From Pseudomonas hygromyciniae (GTDB lineage Bacteria > Pseudomonadota > Gammaproteobacteria > Pseudomonadales > Pseudomonadaceae): DNA of 64,000 bases. The stretch lies in the NCBI RefSeq assembly GCF_016925675.1, contig NZ_CP070506.1, forward strand, positions 990,501-1,054,500, in the 5' to 3' direction. A model generated the notes under the pieces. That model was given only the letters and a program-made list of their open reading frames with translations, was not told the origin of the DNA and searched no databases. Shown here piece by piece: positions 35,090 through 45,144 of the stretch (position 1 is its first letter; every line of letters starts with the position of its first letter). The position numbers were made by a program, and so were the translations under genes.

Positions 35090-36333
35090 AGGGTCTCCCC
35101 AAACGCCTGGGCCACGCGCAGGGCGCTGACCACGCCGTCCTCATGAAAGCCGCTGGCCCAGTAGGCCCCGCAATAATAGGTGTGCTGGGCGCCATGCAAT
35201 TCTTCCCAGCGTGCCTGCGCCGCTACCGCCGCCAGGCTGTATTGCGGATGGGCATAGGTGTAGCGGGCAAGGATTTTCAGCGGGTTGATAATCGCCGTCT
35301 GGTTGAGGCTCACGCAAAAGGTGGTGTCGCTGTCGATCCCTTGCAGGATGTTCATGGCGTAGGTGACGGCTGCCGGCTTGTGCGTGCTGGTGTCCAGCCG
35401 ATAGTTCCAGCTGGCCCAGGCCAGGCGGCGATCGGGCAGCAAGCGGGTATCGGTGTGCAGGACCACGTCATTGTCGGCGTAGGTTATCGCCCCAAGGATC
35501 TGCTGTTCAGCCAGGCTGGGATTGTCCAGCAAAGCCAGGGCCTGGTCGCTGTGACAGGCGAAGATCACTTTGTCGAAGATCTCACGGCCATCGGCACTGT
35601 GGATCACTGCACCTTCTGGCGTGCGCTCGACTTTCTGTACCGGGCAGTTGAGGCGGATCTGTTGGCGAAACGAGCGGGTCAGTGGCTCGATATAGCGGCT
35701 GGAGCCACCTTCGATCACGCACCATTGCGGCCGGTTGCTCACCGACAGCAAGCCGTGGTTCTTAAAGAAACGCACAAAGAACTGCAGCGGAAACGCCAGC
35801 ATGTCCGCCAGGGACATCGACCAGATAGCCGCGCCCATGGGCACGATGTAGTGGCGGATAAAGCGCGGGCCGTAATTGCCCGCCTGCAAGTATTCACCCA
35901 GGGTCATCTGCGCGCTGATGCGTTGCTCCTGCAAATCCAGGGGCGCCTGGCGATTGAAGCGCAGGATGTCGCGCAACATGCCCCAGAAACTTGGGGACAG
36001 GATATTGCTGCGCTGGGCGAACAGGCTGTTGAGGTTATTGCCGTTGTATTCGACGTTTTCCTCTGGGGCGCAGACTGAGAAGCTCATTTGGGTTGGCTTG
36101 AACGGCACGCCGATTTGCTGCAACAGGCGGATGAAGTTGGGGTAGGTCCAGTCGTTGAACACGATAAAGCCGGTGTCCACCGCGTACTGTGTGCCATCGA
36201 CGACCACGTCTACCGTGTGGGTATGGCCGCCAATCCTATCGGCGGCTTCGAACAGCGTGATGTCATGGCGGCGGCTGAGCAGATAGGCAGTGGTCAGCCC
36301 GGAAATACCGCTGCCGATAATGGCGACTTTCAC
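35086..36333 (-). CDS. FAD-dependent amine oxidase-like protein
   Basis: This 415-residue flavoprotein has the Rossmann motif VAIIGSGISGLTTAYLLSRR, and FEAADRIGGHTHTV follows. The overall pattern is of the NAD(P)/FAD amine-oxidase family that includes desaturase-like enzymes. The GTG start at 36333 overlaps the SDR stop as GTGA. The longer frame to 36420 runs inside the SDR gene. It is probably an oxidoreductase acting on acyl chains alongside the CFA-like methyltransferase. The substrate is unknown. Confidence 0.88.
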   Translation of the reverse strand: MKVAIIGSGISGLTTAYLLSRRHDITLFEAADRIGGHTHTVDVVVDGTQYAVDTGFIVFNDWTYPNFIRLLQQIGVPFKPTQMSFSVCAPEENVEYNGNNLNSLFAQRSNILSPSFWGMLRDILRFNRQAPLDLQEQRISAQMTLGEYLQAGNYGPRFIRHYIVPMGAAIWSMSLADMLAFPLQFFVRFFKNHGLLSVSNRPQWCVIEGGSSRYIEPLTRSFRQQIRLNCPVQKVERTPEGAVIHSADGREIFDKVIFACHSDQALALLDNPSLAEQQILGAITYADNDVVLHTDTRLLPDRRLAWASWNYRLDTSTHKPAAVTYAMNILQGIDSDTTFCVSLNQTAIINPLKILARYTYAHPQYSLAAVAAQARWEELHGAQHTYYCGAYWASGFHEDGVVSALRVAQAFGETL

Positions 36334-37112
36334 AGGTCGTCCTTTTGCGGCGGCGGGCTGCGCAGCATGCGCTTGCCGATGATCAGTTGCGCGCGGTTCG
36401 GCAGTTTCGACAACGGCCACAGGGTGGCGATAAACAGGGCTGGGAAGGCGATCTCCAGCGGGCGTTTTTCAAGTTTGCTGAAAATATGCCGTGCGGCTTT
36501 GTCGGCCGGCCAGCTCAAAGGCATCGGGAAATCGTTGCGTTCGGTCAGTGGGGTATCGACGAACCCGGGGCTGACTACGGTGACATCAATGCCTTCGGGC
36601 GACAGGTCGATGCGCAGGGATTCGAACAAGTAGCGCAGGCCGGCCTTGGACGCGCCATAGGCTTCGGCGCGGGGCATCGGCAGGTAGGTGACGGCACTGG
36701 CGACGCCCACCAGGTGCGGAGTTTTCCCAGCACGCAGCAGCGGCAGCGCGGCTTCGATGCAATAACTGCTGGCCAACAGGTTGGTGCGCACCACGTGTTC
36801 GATAATCGAGGCATCGAACTGCTTGGCATCCACATATTCGCAGGTGCCGGCATTGAGGATCACAGTGTCCAGGGCGCCCCAGGTTTGCGCGATCTGTTCG
36901 CCGATTTCCCGTACCACCTGGCTGTTGGTCAAGTCGCCGGCTACCACCAGCACTTGCCCGGGGTAACGTTGGGCAAGTTGTTCCAGTGGCGCCTTGGAGC
37001 GCGCACTCAGCGCCACCTGCGCACCACTGCCGAGCAACTCTTCGGCCAGTGCGGCACCGATGCCACTGCTTGCCCCTGTCAGCCAATAACGCCGTGGCGA
37101 TTTCAGGCTCAT
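36330..37112 (-). CDS. Short-chain dehydrogenase/reductase
   Basis: This 260-residue classical SDR has the cofactor loop TGASSGIGAALAEELL near the N-terminus, an NAG motif (VILNAGTCEY), and the catalytic Tyr and Lys in YGASKAGLRYLF. It overlaps the NTF2-like gene upstream (ATGA) and the amine oxidase gene downstream, so the three are translated in series. The substrate is not known. The context points to lipid or quinone chemistry in the photo-stress response. Confidence 0.9.
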   Translation of the reverse strand: MSLKSPRRYWLTGASSGIGAALAEELLGSGAQVALSARSKAPLEQLAQRYPGQVLVVAGDLTNSQVVREIGEQIAQTWGALDTVILNAGTCEYVDAKQFDASIIEHVVRTNLLASSYCIEAALPLLRAGKTPHLVGVASAVTYLPMPRAEAYGASKAGLRYLFESLRIDLSPEGIDVTVVSPGFVDTPLTERNDFPMPLSWPADKAARHIFSKLEKRPLEIAFPALFIATLWPLSKLPNRAQLIIGKRMLRSPPPQKDDL

Positions 37113-37531
37113 GCCATTCTCCCTTTCAACCAACGGACCAGCCGGCCAAGTACCGGCAGGTGTTCGTAAAGCAGCGCGCCGGCATCAAAGTAATCGCGGT
37201 GCCGGTAAACCTTGTCGTGCCATAGCAGGTAGGAGCAGCCCTGCACTTGAATCTGTCGGCCACCTGCCAGGCGCGGGTGACAGAAGCTCATGGTCCAGCG
37301 CAGATAACCCTCGCCATCGGCCACATGGTCGAAGGCGTGGAAGTCAAAATGCAGTTGCTCGACGTTGCTGTAAAGCTCGGCGAAGTACGCCTTCAGCGCG
37401 CCGATACCGTGGACCTGATGCAATGGATCGGTAAACGAGATGTCCTGGCTGTACAGGCTGTCGAGCAGGTGCAGGTTGTGTTTGTCCAGGCGGGCGAAGG
37501 ACTGGGCGAACTGGCGCAGGAAGTCACTCAT
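37109..37531 (-). CDS. NTF2/SnoaL-like protein
   Basis: This 140-residue protein fits the NTF2-like (SnoaL) cone fold. It begins MSDFLRQFAQSFARLDKHNL, has the characteristic DPLHQVHGIGALKAYFAELY, and its WHDKVYRHRDYFDAG end is shared by many such proteins. It may bind or convert a small hydrophobic molecule. The ATG at 37531 lies eight bases inside the phrB end. It is co-transcribed with photolyase and SDR genes. No specific function can be assigned. Confidence 0.82.
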   Translation of the reverse strand: MSDFLRQFAQSFARLDKHNLHLLDSLYSQDISFTDPLHQVHGIGALKAYFAELYSNVEQLHFDFHAFDHVADGEGYLRWTMSFCHPRLAGGRQIQVQGCSYLLWHDKVYRHRDYFDAGALLYEHLPVLGRLVRWLKGRMA

Positions 37532-38969
37532 ATACGCCTCCCACCGCCTGTCGCGAGGGCAGGGCGCGAAAGGCCGCCAACGCTCGCTCACGGGAATGCT
37601 TCAGGTCGACGATGGGCCGTGGGTAGTCGGCCACGCCAAACAGACCGCCGACAGCGTCGGGGTTGTGCACTTCCTTCTTGTTCAAGCCCGCCAGCTGCGG
37701 TAGCCACTGCTTGATAAAGCGCCCTTCGCCGTCGAATTTTTCAGACTGGCTCAGCGGGCTGAAAATGCGGAAGTACGGCGCCGAATCAGTCCCGGTGGAC
37801 GAACTCCACTGCCAGCCGCCGTTGTTGGCCGCCAGATCGCCGTCGATCAAGTGCCGCATGAAAAAGCGCTCGCCTTCGCGCCAGTCGATCAAAAGGTTCT
37901 TGGTCAGGAACATCGCCACCACCATGCGCAGGCGGTTATGCATCCAGCCGGTTTCCAGCAGTTGGCGCATCGCGGCGTCGATGATCGGCAGACCGGTGCG
38001 CGCCTCTTGCCAGGCCGCCAGGTCAGCGGGGGCATGGCGCCAGGCCACGGCTTCGGTTTCCGGGCGAAACGCGCGGTGGCGCGACACCCGTGGGTAGCCC
38101 ACCAGGATATGTTTGTAGAACTCGCGCCACAGCAACTCGTTGATCCAGGTGATGGCGCCGATATCGCCGCTTTCGAATTCACCCTGGTTGCTTTGCAGCG
38201 CCGCATGCAGGCACTGGCGCGGCGAAACCACGCCGGCTGCGAGGTACGCCGACAGTTGGCTGGTGCCGGGTTTGGCCGGGTAGTCGCGCTCGTCCTTGTA
38301 GTAGCTGATCTGAGCGTCGGCAAACTGCTCAAGGCGCCGCTGTGCCTCGTCTTCACCGGCCGGCCAAAGTGCGCGCAGGGTGTCGCTGGGCGGGGCAAAC
38401 CCCTTGACCTGCTCGGGAACCGCATCGCTGGCCAATGGCAGCGCGGCCTGGGCCTTGGGGGTTGGCACTCGACGTGGAAGGGCAGTGTGCAGGCGGTTGT
38501 AGCAGACCTTGCGAAACTGGCTGAACACTTGGAAGTAGGTGCCCGTCTTGGTCAGCACGCTGCCGGGCTGGAACAGCAGTTGGTCCAGGTAGCTGTGAAA
38601 CCCCAGCCCTTGTGCTTCCAGGGCCATGGCTACGGCAGCGTCACGCCGGCTCTCGTGGATCCCGTACTCTTCGTTGACGTGCACGGTCTGGACCGACAAG
38701 GCCTGGCACAACTCGGCCAATACCTGTGGCACTTGGTCCCACGTATCCGCGTGGCGGATCAGCAGCGGGATATTCAATTCACCCAGAGCTTGGCTCAGGC
38801 ACTTGAGGTTGCGCAGCCAGAAGTCGACTTTGCACGGTGCGTCGTCATGGGCTAGCCATTGCTCAGGCGTGATCAGGTACACCGCCGCCGTCGGGCCACG
38901 CTGGCAGGCGGCCGCAAGGGCGGTGTTGTCATGCAGGCGCAGGTCGCTGCGCAGCCAGATCAGGTGCAT
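37524..38969 (-). CDS. phrB: Deoxyribodipyrimidine photolyase
   Basis: This 481-residue class I photolyase repairs UV-made pyrimidine dimers with blue light, using FAD and an antenna chromophore. The N-terminal antenna domain begins MHLIWLRSDLRLHDNTALAA. The C-terminal FAD domain has TGLPIIDAAMRQLLETGWMH and NRLRMVVAMFLTKNLLIDWR, then DGDLAANNGGWQWSSSTGTD. It directly follows the MerR-family gene (no gap), an arrangement typical of light-induced photolyases in pseudomonads. Confidence 0.97.
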   Translation of the reverse strand: MHLIWLRSDLRLHDNTALAAACQRGPTAAVYLITPEQWLAHDDAPCKVDFWLRNLKCLSQALGELNIPLLIRHADTWDQVPQVLAELCQALSVQTVHVNEEYGIHESRRDAAVAMALEAQGLGFHSYLDQLLFQPGSVLTKTGTYFQVFSQFRKVCYNRLHTALPRRVPTPKAQAALPLASDAVPEQVKGFAPPSDTLRALWPAGEDEAQRRLEQFADAQISYYKDERDYPAKPGTSQLSAYLAAGVVSPRQCLHAALQSNQGEFESGDIGAITWINELLWREFYKHILVGYPRVSRHRAFRPETEAVAWRHAPADLAAWQEARTGLPIIDAAMRQLLETGWMHNRLRMVVAMFLTKNLLIDWREGERFFMRHLIDGDLAANNGGWQWSSSTGTDSAPYFRIFSPLSQSEKFDGEGRFIKQWLPQLAGLNKKEVHNPDAVGGLFGVADYPRPIVDLKHSRERALAAFRALPSRQAVGGVYE

Positions 38970-39905
38970 TTAAAGAAACCCACGCTGGATCAGGAGCTGA
39001 TGGGCCGACAACGGGTCTTCGGCCAACAACAACTGAGGAATGTCTTGGGTTAATACCGCCAACTCAGCCTGGTGGATGCACACCGTTGGTCCGGCGATAA
39101 GGGTTGGGCAACTGATGCCGCTCAAGAGTTTCGGCAGGGCCGCCAGATTGATGGCCTTGCTTGAGTACAGCAGCACGGCGCGGGGTTGCAAGTGTTCAAC
39201 AGCCAAGGCCAGTTCGCCGCTGGGCAACGGCCAGTCGAAGACCTCCACCGGGCAATCGGTGCTGCTGGCGAGCCAGGCGCTCAGCCACAGGTGCGGCTCC
39301 AGCGGCAGGTCGGAATGATTGATCAGCAGCAGCGGCGGACCATTGAGCTGGCGATTGTTGTGATACATCCGCGCGCCAAATTTGCTGCGCAGCCAGGAGT
39401 GAAAAAACACCCGCTCCATTTGTGCGCCGAACTGGCCCTGCCAGCGCTGTTCCAGCTCGTTGAGCAGCGGCAACAGCAGTTGCTCGCACAGGGTGCGCGG
39501 TGGGTAAAGGGCCATGGCCTGGTTGAACACATCATCCACCCGGCGTTCGGCCAGTTGAGCGATGGCCTGCACCAGCGTCTGGCGCAGACTCTGCCATTCA
39601 TTTTCGGCGCTGCCTTCCACCGGCTGGGCGTTGTCGATCAATTGCTTGACCTGGCTGACCGGCACGCCACGGTTGAGCCAGGTCAGGATGGTCTGGATGC
39701 GCTGTACATGTTCGGCGTTGAACAGCCGGTGGCCCTTGGGGGTGCGCTGCGGCACGATCAAACCATAGCGCCGCTCCCAGGCGCGCAGGGTCACCGCGTT
39801 GACCCCGGTCTGGCGCGCCACTTCGCGAATCGGCAGCCAGCCTTGTGCCAGGGCCAGGGCCACGTCTTCGACCGGTTGGGTTGGGTGTTGCAAGGAAAAA
39901 TTCAT
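38970..39905 (-). CDS. MerR-family regulator of the LitR/CarH type
   Basis: This 311-residue protein has an N-terminal MerR helix-turn-helix (about 22-60, LPIREVARQTGVNAVTLRAW then ERRYGLIVPQRTPKGHRLF). A helical and Rossmann-like C-terminal part is built like the B12 photosensors CarH/LitR. The CarH signature Trp-x9-Glu-His is not kept (Trp155, Glu164-Arg165), so it fits the class II LitR group found in Pseudomonas, which I recall does not use adenosylcobalamin in the usual way. It should repress the operon through the TGTACA repeats at 40903-40976 and release it in light. It lies between the DUF523 gene and phrB. Confidence 0.85.
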   Translation of the reverse strand: MNFSLQHPTQPVEDVALALAQGWLPIREVARQTGVNAVTLRAWERRYGLIVPQRTPKGHRLFNAEHVQRIQTILTWLNRGVPVSQVKQLIDNAQPVEGSAENEWQSLRQTLVQAIAQLAERRVDDVFNQAMALYPPRTLCEQLLLPLLNELEQRWQGQFGAQMERVFFHSWLRSKFGARMYHNNRQLNGPPLLLINHSDLPLEPHLWLSAWLASSTDCPVEVFDWPLPSGELALAVEHLQPRAVLLYSSKAINLAALPKLLSGISCPTLIAGPTVCIHQAELAVLTQDIPQLLLAEDPLSAHQLLIQRGFL

Positions 39906-39908
39906 GGG

Positions 39909-40880
39909 CTAGATCGCATTACGCAGGCTGAGGTTTTCCGGATGCGGCTGCAGGTAGGCCTGTTGCGCGATGTAGCGGTCCGGGTGTTGGCGAAAGTGAT
40001 GTTTGAGCAAGGTCAGCGGTACCACTAGCGGCACGATGCCGTGACGGTATTGGCCGATCAGGGTTTGCATTTCCTGTTTGTCCTCGGCGCTGAGGGCTTG
40101 CTTGAGGTAGCCGCTGATGTGTTGCAGCACGTTGGAATGGGTGCCACGGGTCGCGCACTTTTTCAGTGCGCTCATCAGTTCGCTGAAATAGCCGCTAGCC
40201 AGGCTTTGCAGGTCGCAATCCTTGCCCATGCTGCCCAGCAGATGGCCGAGGCTCTTATAGTGGGCCGGGCTATGGGCCATCAGCAGGTATTTGTAGCGCG
40301 AGTGGAAGGCCAGCAGGCGGTGACGGGTCAATCCCTCGGCCAGCAGTTGCTGCCAGGTGGCATATACAAACACTCGGGTCAGGAAGTTTTCGCGCAGTAC
40401 CGGGTCGTGCAGGCGACCATCTTCTTCCACCGGCAGGTTGGGGTGGCGGGCACAGAATGCCTGGGCATAGATACCGCGCCCGCCGCCATCTACCGGGGTG
40501 CCATTGTCGCGATAGACCTTGACCCGTTCCAGGCCACAGGACGGCGACTTCTGCATGAAGATATAGCCGCACAGGTCTGTATGCTCGGCGGCCATTTGTT
40601 GACCATAAGCGTCCAGCGGGGCGGTCACATTCAGTTCACGGTGCACGGTGCCCACGGCTTGCGGTTGCTGCGGATCGCCCACCAGTCGGATCGGCTCGCG
40701 GGGGATGCCCAGGCCGATGGCGACTTCGGGGCACAGTGGCACGAAGTCAAAGTATTCACCGAGTGTCTGGCTGCACAGGGGGGATTGCTTGTGCCCGCCG
40801 TTGAAGCGCACGTTTTCGCCAAGCAGGCAGGCGCTGATGGCGATCTTGGGTTTGCCGGTGGCGGACACAGGGGTGGACAT
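39909..40880 (-). CDS. DUF523/DUF1722 domain protein (YbgA-like)
   Basis: This 323-residue protein joins an N-terminal DUF523 domain (about 10-160, IAISACLLGENVRFNGGHKQ, SPSCGLERVKVY) with a C-terminal DUF1722/YbgA domain (about 190-305, HSRYKYLLMAHSPAHYKSLG). Conserved cysteines in DUF523 suggest a metal or iron-sulfur site. The function is not established. It is the first gene of the leftward photolyase operon, directly behind the LitR-type promoter and operators, and ends three bases before the regulator gene. Confidence 0.9.
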   Translation of the reverse strand: MSTPVSATGKPKIAISACLLGENVRFNGGHKQSPLCSQTLGEYFDFVPLCPEVAIGLGIPREPIRLVGDPQQPQAVGTVHRELNVTAPLDAYGQQMAAEHTDLCGYIFMQKSPSCGLERVKVYRDNGTPVDGGGRGIYAQAFCARHPNLPVEEDGRLHDPVLRENFLTRVFVYATWQQLLAEGLTRHRLLAFHSRYKYLLMAHSPAHYKSLGHLLGSMGKDCDLQSLASGYFSELMSALKKCATRGTHSNVLQHISGYLKQALSAEDKQEMQTLIGQYRHGIVPLVVPLTLLKHHFRQHPDRYIAQQAYLQPHPENLSLRNAI

Positions 40881-40902
40881 GGCAAAACCTCTACAAGATT
40901 CC

Positions 40903-40926
40903 TGTACAGAATTTAATTTCTGTACA
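40903..40926. promoter_or_regulatory. LitR-type operator, downstream pair (TGTACA-N12-TGTACA)
   Basis: TGTACA at 40903-40908 and 40921-40926, 18 bases start to start. It lies between the predicted transcription start and the DUF523 gene. A related TCTACA is at 40890-40895. MerR-type light regulators bind repeated nTnTACAn elements. Confidence 0.72.
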
Positions 40927-40936
40927 ACTAAATCTC

Positions 40937-40964
40937 ATCATAGGTCTGAAGCTGTACAAGTCAA
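40937..40964 (-). promoter_or_regulatory. Sigma-70 promoter of the photolyase operon
   Basis: On the minus strand -35 TTGACT (40964-40959), a 16-base spacer and -10 TATGAT (40942-40937). One TGTACA element lies directly behind the -35, so a bound repressor would block RNA polymerase. Confidence 0.75.
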
Positions 40965-40976
40965 ATTGTTTGTACA
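40953..40976. promoter_or_regulatory. LitR-type operator, promoter pair (TGTACA-N12-TGTACA)
   Basis: TGTACA at 40953-40958 and 40971-40976 with a 12-base spacer that contains the -35 hexamer. It has the same spacing as the pair at 40903-40926, and the two pairs are exactly 50 bases apart. Confidence 0.75.
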
Positions 40977-40981
40977 GGTTT

Positions 40982-42210
<1,229 letters not shown>

Positions 42211-42229
42211 CTACGCCGACACCAATAGC

Positions 42230-42253
42230 TGTACAATATTGTTTTTTGGTATA
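42230..42253. promoter_or_regulatory. Candidate LitR-type operator between divergent genes
   Basis: TGTACA (42230-42235), 12 bases, then GGTATA (42248-42253), one base away from a TGTA(C/T)A half site. It overlaps a plus-strand -10 TATAAG with extended TGG (42250-42255). It also overlaps a possible minus-strand -35 TTGTAC with TAGTCT 17 bases on, so one bound repressor could serve both directions. Confidence 0.5.
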
Positions 42254-42378
42254 AGTTTCGGCATGCCTGAATGTGTTGCGTGACCTATGGTTAAACCCAG
42301 GTCGCGCCCGATTAAAAAAGATCCCTGCTTATAAAATAGACCAGCGACGCCCGGCCAACGTTACAGGAGGAAGATCTC

Positions 42379-43278
42379 ATGCACATTTTGCTGACCGGCG
42401 GTACGGGTCTGATCGGCCGCCAGCTCTGCCAACATTGGAGCGCCCAGGGGCATCAGTTGACAGTGTGGAGCCGCAATCCCGCGCAGGTCGCCACGTTGTG
42501 CGGTGCGCAAGTGCGTGGTGTCGCCCGTTTACAGGATGTAACGCAGCCGGTGGATGCGGTGATCAACCTGGCCGGTGCGCCGATTGCCGATCGCCTCTGG
42601 ACCCACAAACGCAAGGCGTTGCTGTGGAGCAGTCGGATCAGCCTGACGGAAACCCTGCTGGCCTGGCTCGAGGGCCTGGCAGTCAAACCTGCGGTATTGA
42701 TCAGCGGGTCGGCGGTGGGCTGGTACGGCGATGGCGCTGAGCGTGAACTGACCGAAGCCAGCGGCCCGGTGCAGGACGATTTCCCCAGCCAGTTATGCAT
42801 TGCCTGGGAAGAAACCGCCCAGCGCGCCGAAGCCTTTGGCCTGCGGGTAGTGCTGGTGCGTACAGGCCTGGTGCTAGCGGCCGAGGGCGGCTTTTTGTCG
42901 CGGCTGTTGTTGCCCTTCAAGTTGGCGCTGGGCGGGCCTATCGGCAATGGTCGGCAGTGGATGCCGTGGGTGCATATCAAAGATCAAATCGCCCTGATTG
43001 ATTTTCTTCTGCATAAACCTGACGCCAGCGGTCCTTATAATGCCTGCGCGCCACAGCCGGTGCGCAATCGCGAGTTCGCCAAGACCCTGGGCCAGGTCCT
43101 GCACCGCCCGGCGTTCATGCCCATGCCGGCGTTTGCCTTGCGGCTGGGGTTGGGCGAGCTGTCCGGGTTATTGCTGGGGGGGCAGAGGGCAGTACCCGAG
43201 CGGCTGTTGGCTGCCGGTTTCATTTTTCAGTTCACTGATTTGCACGCGGCCCTGGACGACTTGTCCAGCCGCCTCTAG
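42379..43278 (+). CDS. TIGR01777 family epimerase (YfcH-like extended SDR)
   Basis: This 299-residue extended short-chain dehydrogenase-type protein has the cofactor motif [18 protein letters not shown] at the N-terminus. The TIGR01777 pattern [20 protein letters not shown] and a C-terminal DUF1731-like segment ([20 protein letters not shown]) follow. The substrate is unknown. A ribosome-binding site AGGAGGAAG precedes the ATG at 42379. It is followed by hemH after 14 bases, so the two are probably one operon. Confidence 0.92.
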   Translation: MHILLTGGTGLIGRQLCQHWSAQGHQLTVWSRNPAQVATLCGAQVRGVARLQDVTQPVDAVINLAGAPIADRLWTHKRKALLWSSRISLTETLLAWLEGLAVKPAVLISGSAVGWYGDGAERELTEASGPVQDDFPSQLCIAWEETAQRAEAFGLRVVLVRTGLVLAAEGGFLSRLLLPFKLALGGPIGNGRQWMPWVHIKDQIALIDFLLHKPDASGPYNACAPQPVRNREFAKTLGQVLHRPAFMPMPAFALRLGLGELSGLLLGGQRAVPERLLAAGFIFQFTDLHAALDDLSSRL

Positions 43279-43292
43279 AGATAGGATGTTGC

Positions 43293-44315
43293 ATGACGGA
43301 TCACGCGTTGTTACTGGTCAACCTGGGTTCACCGGCGTCCACTTCGGTGGCCGATGTGCGCAGCTACCTCAATCAGTTTTTGATGGACCCGTATGTGATT
43401 GACCTGCCGTGGCCGGTCCGGCGCTTGCTGGTGTCGCTGATCCTGATCAAGCGGCCCGAGCAGTCGGCCCACGCCTACGCCTCGATCTGGTGGGACGAAG
43501 GCTCGCCGCTGGTAGTCCTCAGTCGCCGCCTGCAGCAGCAGATGACGACCCAGTGGACACAGGGGCCGGTGGAGCTGGCGATGCGCTATGGCGAACCCTC
43601 GATCGAAAGCGTACTCACCCGCCTGGCCGGGCAGGGCATCAGCAAGATCACGCTGGCGCCGCTGTATCCGCAATTTGCCGACAGCACCGTGACCACGGTG
43701 ATTGAAGAAGCGCGACGGGTGGTGCGGGATAAGCAACTCGCCCTGCAGTTCTCGATCCTGCAACCGTTCTACGACCAGCCGGAATACCTCGACGCCCTGG
43801 TGGTCAGTGCCAGGCCGCACTTGCAGCAGGATTACGATCACCTGCTGTTCAGCTTCCACGGCCTGCCAGAACGGCACCTGAACAAACTCAACCCTGGGCA
43901 TTCGCTTGAAGGCAGTGGTGACTGCTGCGCCAATGCCTCGCCCGAGGTACGCACGACGTGTTATCGCGGGCAGTGCTTCAGCGTCGCCCGTGACTTTGCT
44001 GCGCGCATGGGCCTGGCGGACGATAAATGGTCGGTGGCGTTCCAGTCGCGCCTGGGCCGGGCGAAGTGGATCGAACCCTACACCGAGGCACGCCTGGAGG
44101 CATTGGCCCAGCAAGGGGTGAAGAAGTTGTTGGTGATGTGCCCGGCGTTTGTCGCCGATTGCATCGAGACCCTGGAAGAGATCGGTGATCGCGGGCTGGA
44201 GCAGTTCCGCGAAGCCGGGGGTGAGGAGTTGGTGTTGGTGCCGTGCCTCAATGATGATCCGCAATGGGCAGCGGCGCTCAACACCTTGTGCGAAAGAGCG
44301 CCTGTCAGCCTTTAG
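43293..44315 (+). CDS. hemH: Ferrochelatase
   Basis: This 340-residue enzyme inserts Fe2+ into protoporphyrin IX as the last step of haem synthesis. It has the N-terminal [20 protein letters not shown] and the signature [15 protein letters not shown] with the metal-site His. A C-terminal [19 protein letters not shown] contains the conserved Glu. Location next to light-regulated genes makes sense because protoporphyrin is a photosensitiser. A REP element follows the stop. Confidence 0.97.
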   Translation: MTDHALLLVNLGSPASTSVADVRSYLNQFLMDPYVIDLPWPVRRLLVSLILIKRPEQSAHAYASIWWDEGSPLVVLSRRLQQQMTTQWTQGPVELAMRYGEPSIESVLTRLAGQGISKITLAPLYPQFADSTVTTVIEEARRVVRDKQLALQFSILQPFYDQPEYLDALVVSARPHLQQDYDHLLFSFHGLPERHLNKLNPGHSLEGSGDCCANASPEVRTTCYRGQCFSVARDFAARMGLADDKWSVAFQSRLGRAKWIEPYTEARLEALAQQGVKKLLVMCPAFVADCIETLEEIGDRGLEQFREAGGEELVLVPCLNDDPQWAAALNTLCERAPVSL

Positions 44316-44345
44316 CGTGGCAGCGGGCTGGTGTGGGAACTGATG

Positions 44346-44394
44346 TGGGAGCTGGCTTGTGTGGGAGCTGGCCCCCTGCACAAGCCAGCTCCCA
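44346..44394. repeat. REP-type inverted repeat after hemH
   Basis: Arms TGGGAGCTGGCTTGTG and its complement around a short core. A partial third copy (TGTGGGAACTGATG) precedes it. It lies between the convergent genes hemH and DUF4198. Confidence 0.8.
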
Positions 44395-44412
44395 GATGGG
44401 TTCACTGAGGGG

Positions 44413-45132
44413 TTATTCGTGGTGCGGTTGGCCGAGGAAGGTCAGTGAGCTGAACAGCGCGCGGGTCTGGATCTCGCTATTGCCTTGGACCGGTACTTCC
44501 ACCTGCGCCGCAATCACATTCAACGCCTCGTTGCGCACCAGTACCTGGGCTCGGCCATCCTTGTCGGTCTCGGTGCTCAAGGTGTTCGGCGCGCTGCGAT
44601 AGTCGCCAACCAACTTGATCCCCGCTGCGGGCTTGCCGTCGATCAACACCCGTACCGGCAGCGATTGGCCGGGGCCGACGGTGAGCGGGTCGACCTCGGG
44701 CACGATCACCATCCTTAATTGATCCAGCTTGGGCAGCTTGGCCCCTGCCTGATAGATCGCCAGGCTGTACTTCAGGGCCTGGGTGGTTTCGAGGGCGCCG
44801 GGTACCAGGTTGCGGCCCTTGTTCACCCACTTTTTGTCCGGGGTTTGTGACCACAAGCCGTTATCAAAGGCCACTGCCAGCACGGCTGGGGACTTGAGCG
44901 GTTGCAGGCGCGCCTGGTCGTCCAAGCGTTGCACGGTCACCGGGATCATCCGGCCACTGGCGTCATAGGCCCAGGCACCGCTGAGCTTTTTCGCCTTGAA
45001 GGCTTCGTCTTCGGCACCGTGGCCGTAGACCACCTCGATATGGCCTCGGCGTTGCTCGGTCCACAGGCCATGGGCCGAGACCTGAGTGGCGAACAGCAGG
45101 CCGAGCACGGCCAATGATTTGAGCGCTTGCAT
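44413..45132 (-). CDS. DUF4198 family periplasmic protein
   Basis: This 239-residue exported protein has signal peptide MQALKSLAVLGLLFATQVSA. The mature part, HGLWTEQRRGHIEVVYGHGA, fits DUF4198, a family often linked with metal uptake (NikM-like). His and acidic residues near the new N-terminus could bind metal. It follows the TonB-dependent receptor by 12 bases and should be in the same operon. It probably supports the same transport. The metal is not known. Confidence 0.85.
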   Translation of the reverse strand: MQALKSLAVLGLLFATQVSAHGLWTEQRRGHIEVVYGHGAEDEAFKAKKLSGAWAYDASGRMIPVTVQRLDDQARLQPLKSPAVLAVAFDNGLWSQTPDKKWVNKGRNLVPGALETTQALKYSLAIYQAGAKLPKLDQLRMVIVPEVDPLTVGPGQSLPVRVLIDGKPAAGIKLVGDYRSAPNTLSTETDKDGRAQVLVRNEALNVIAAQVEVPVQGNSEIQTRALFSSLTFLGQPHHE

Positions 45133-45144
45133 GGTGACGTCCTT

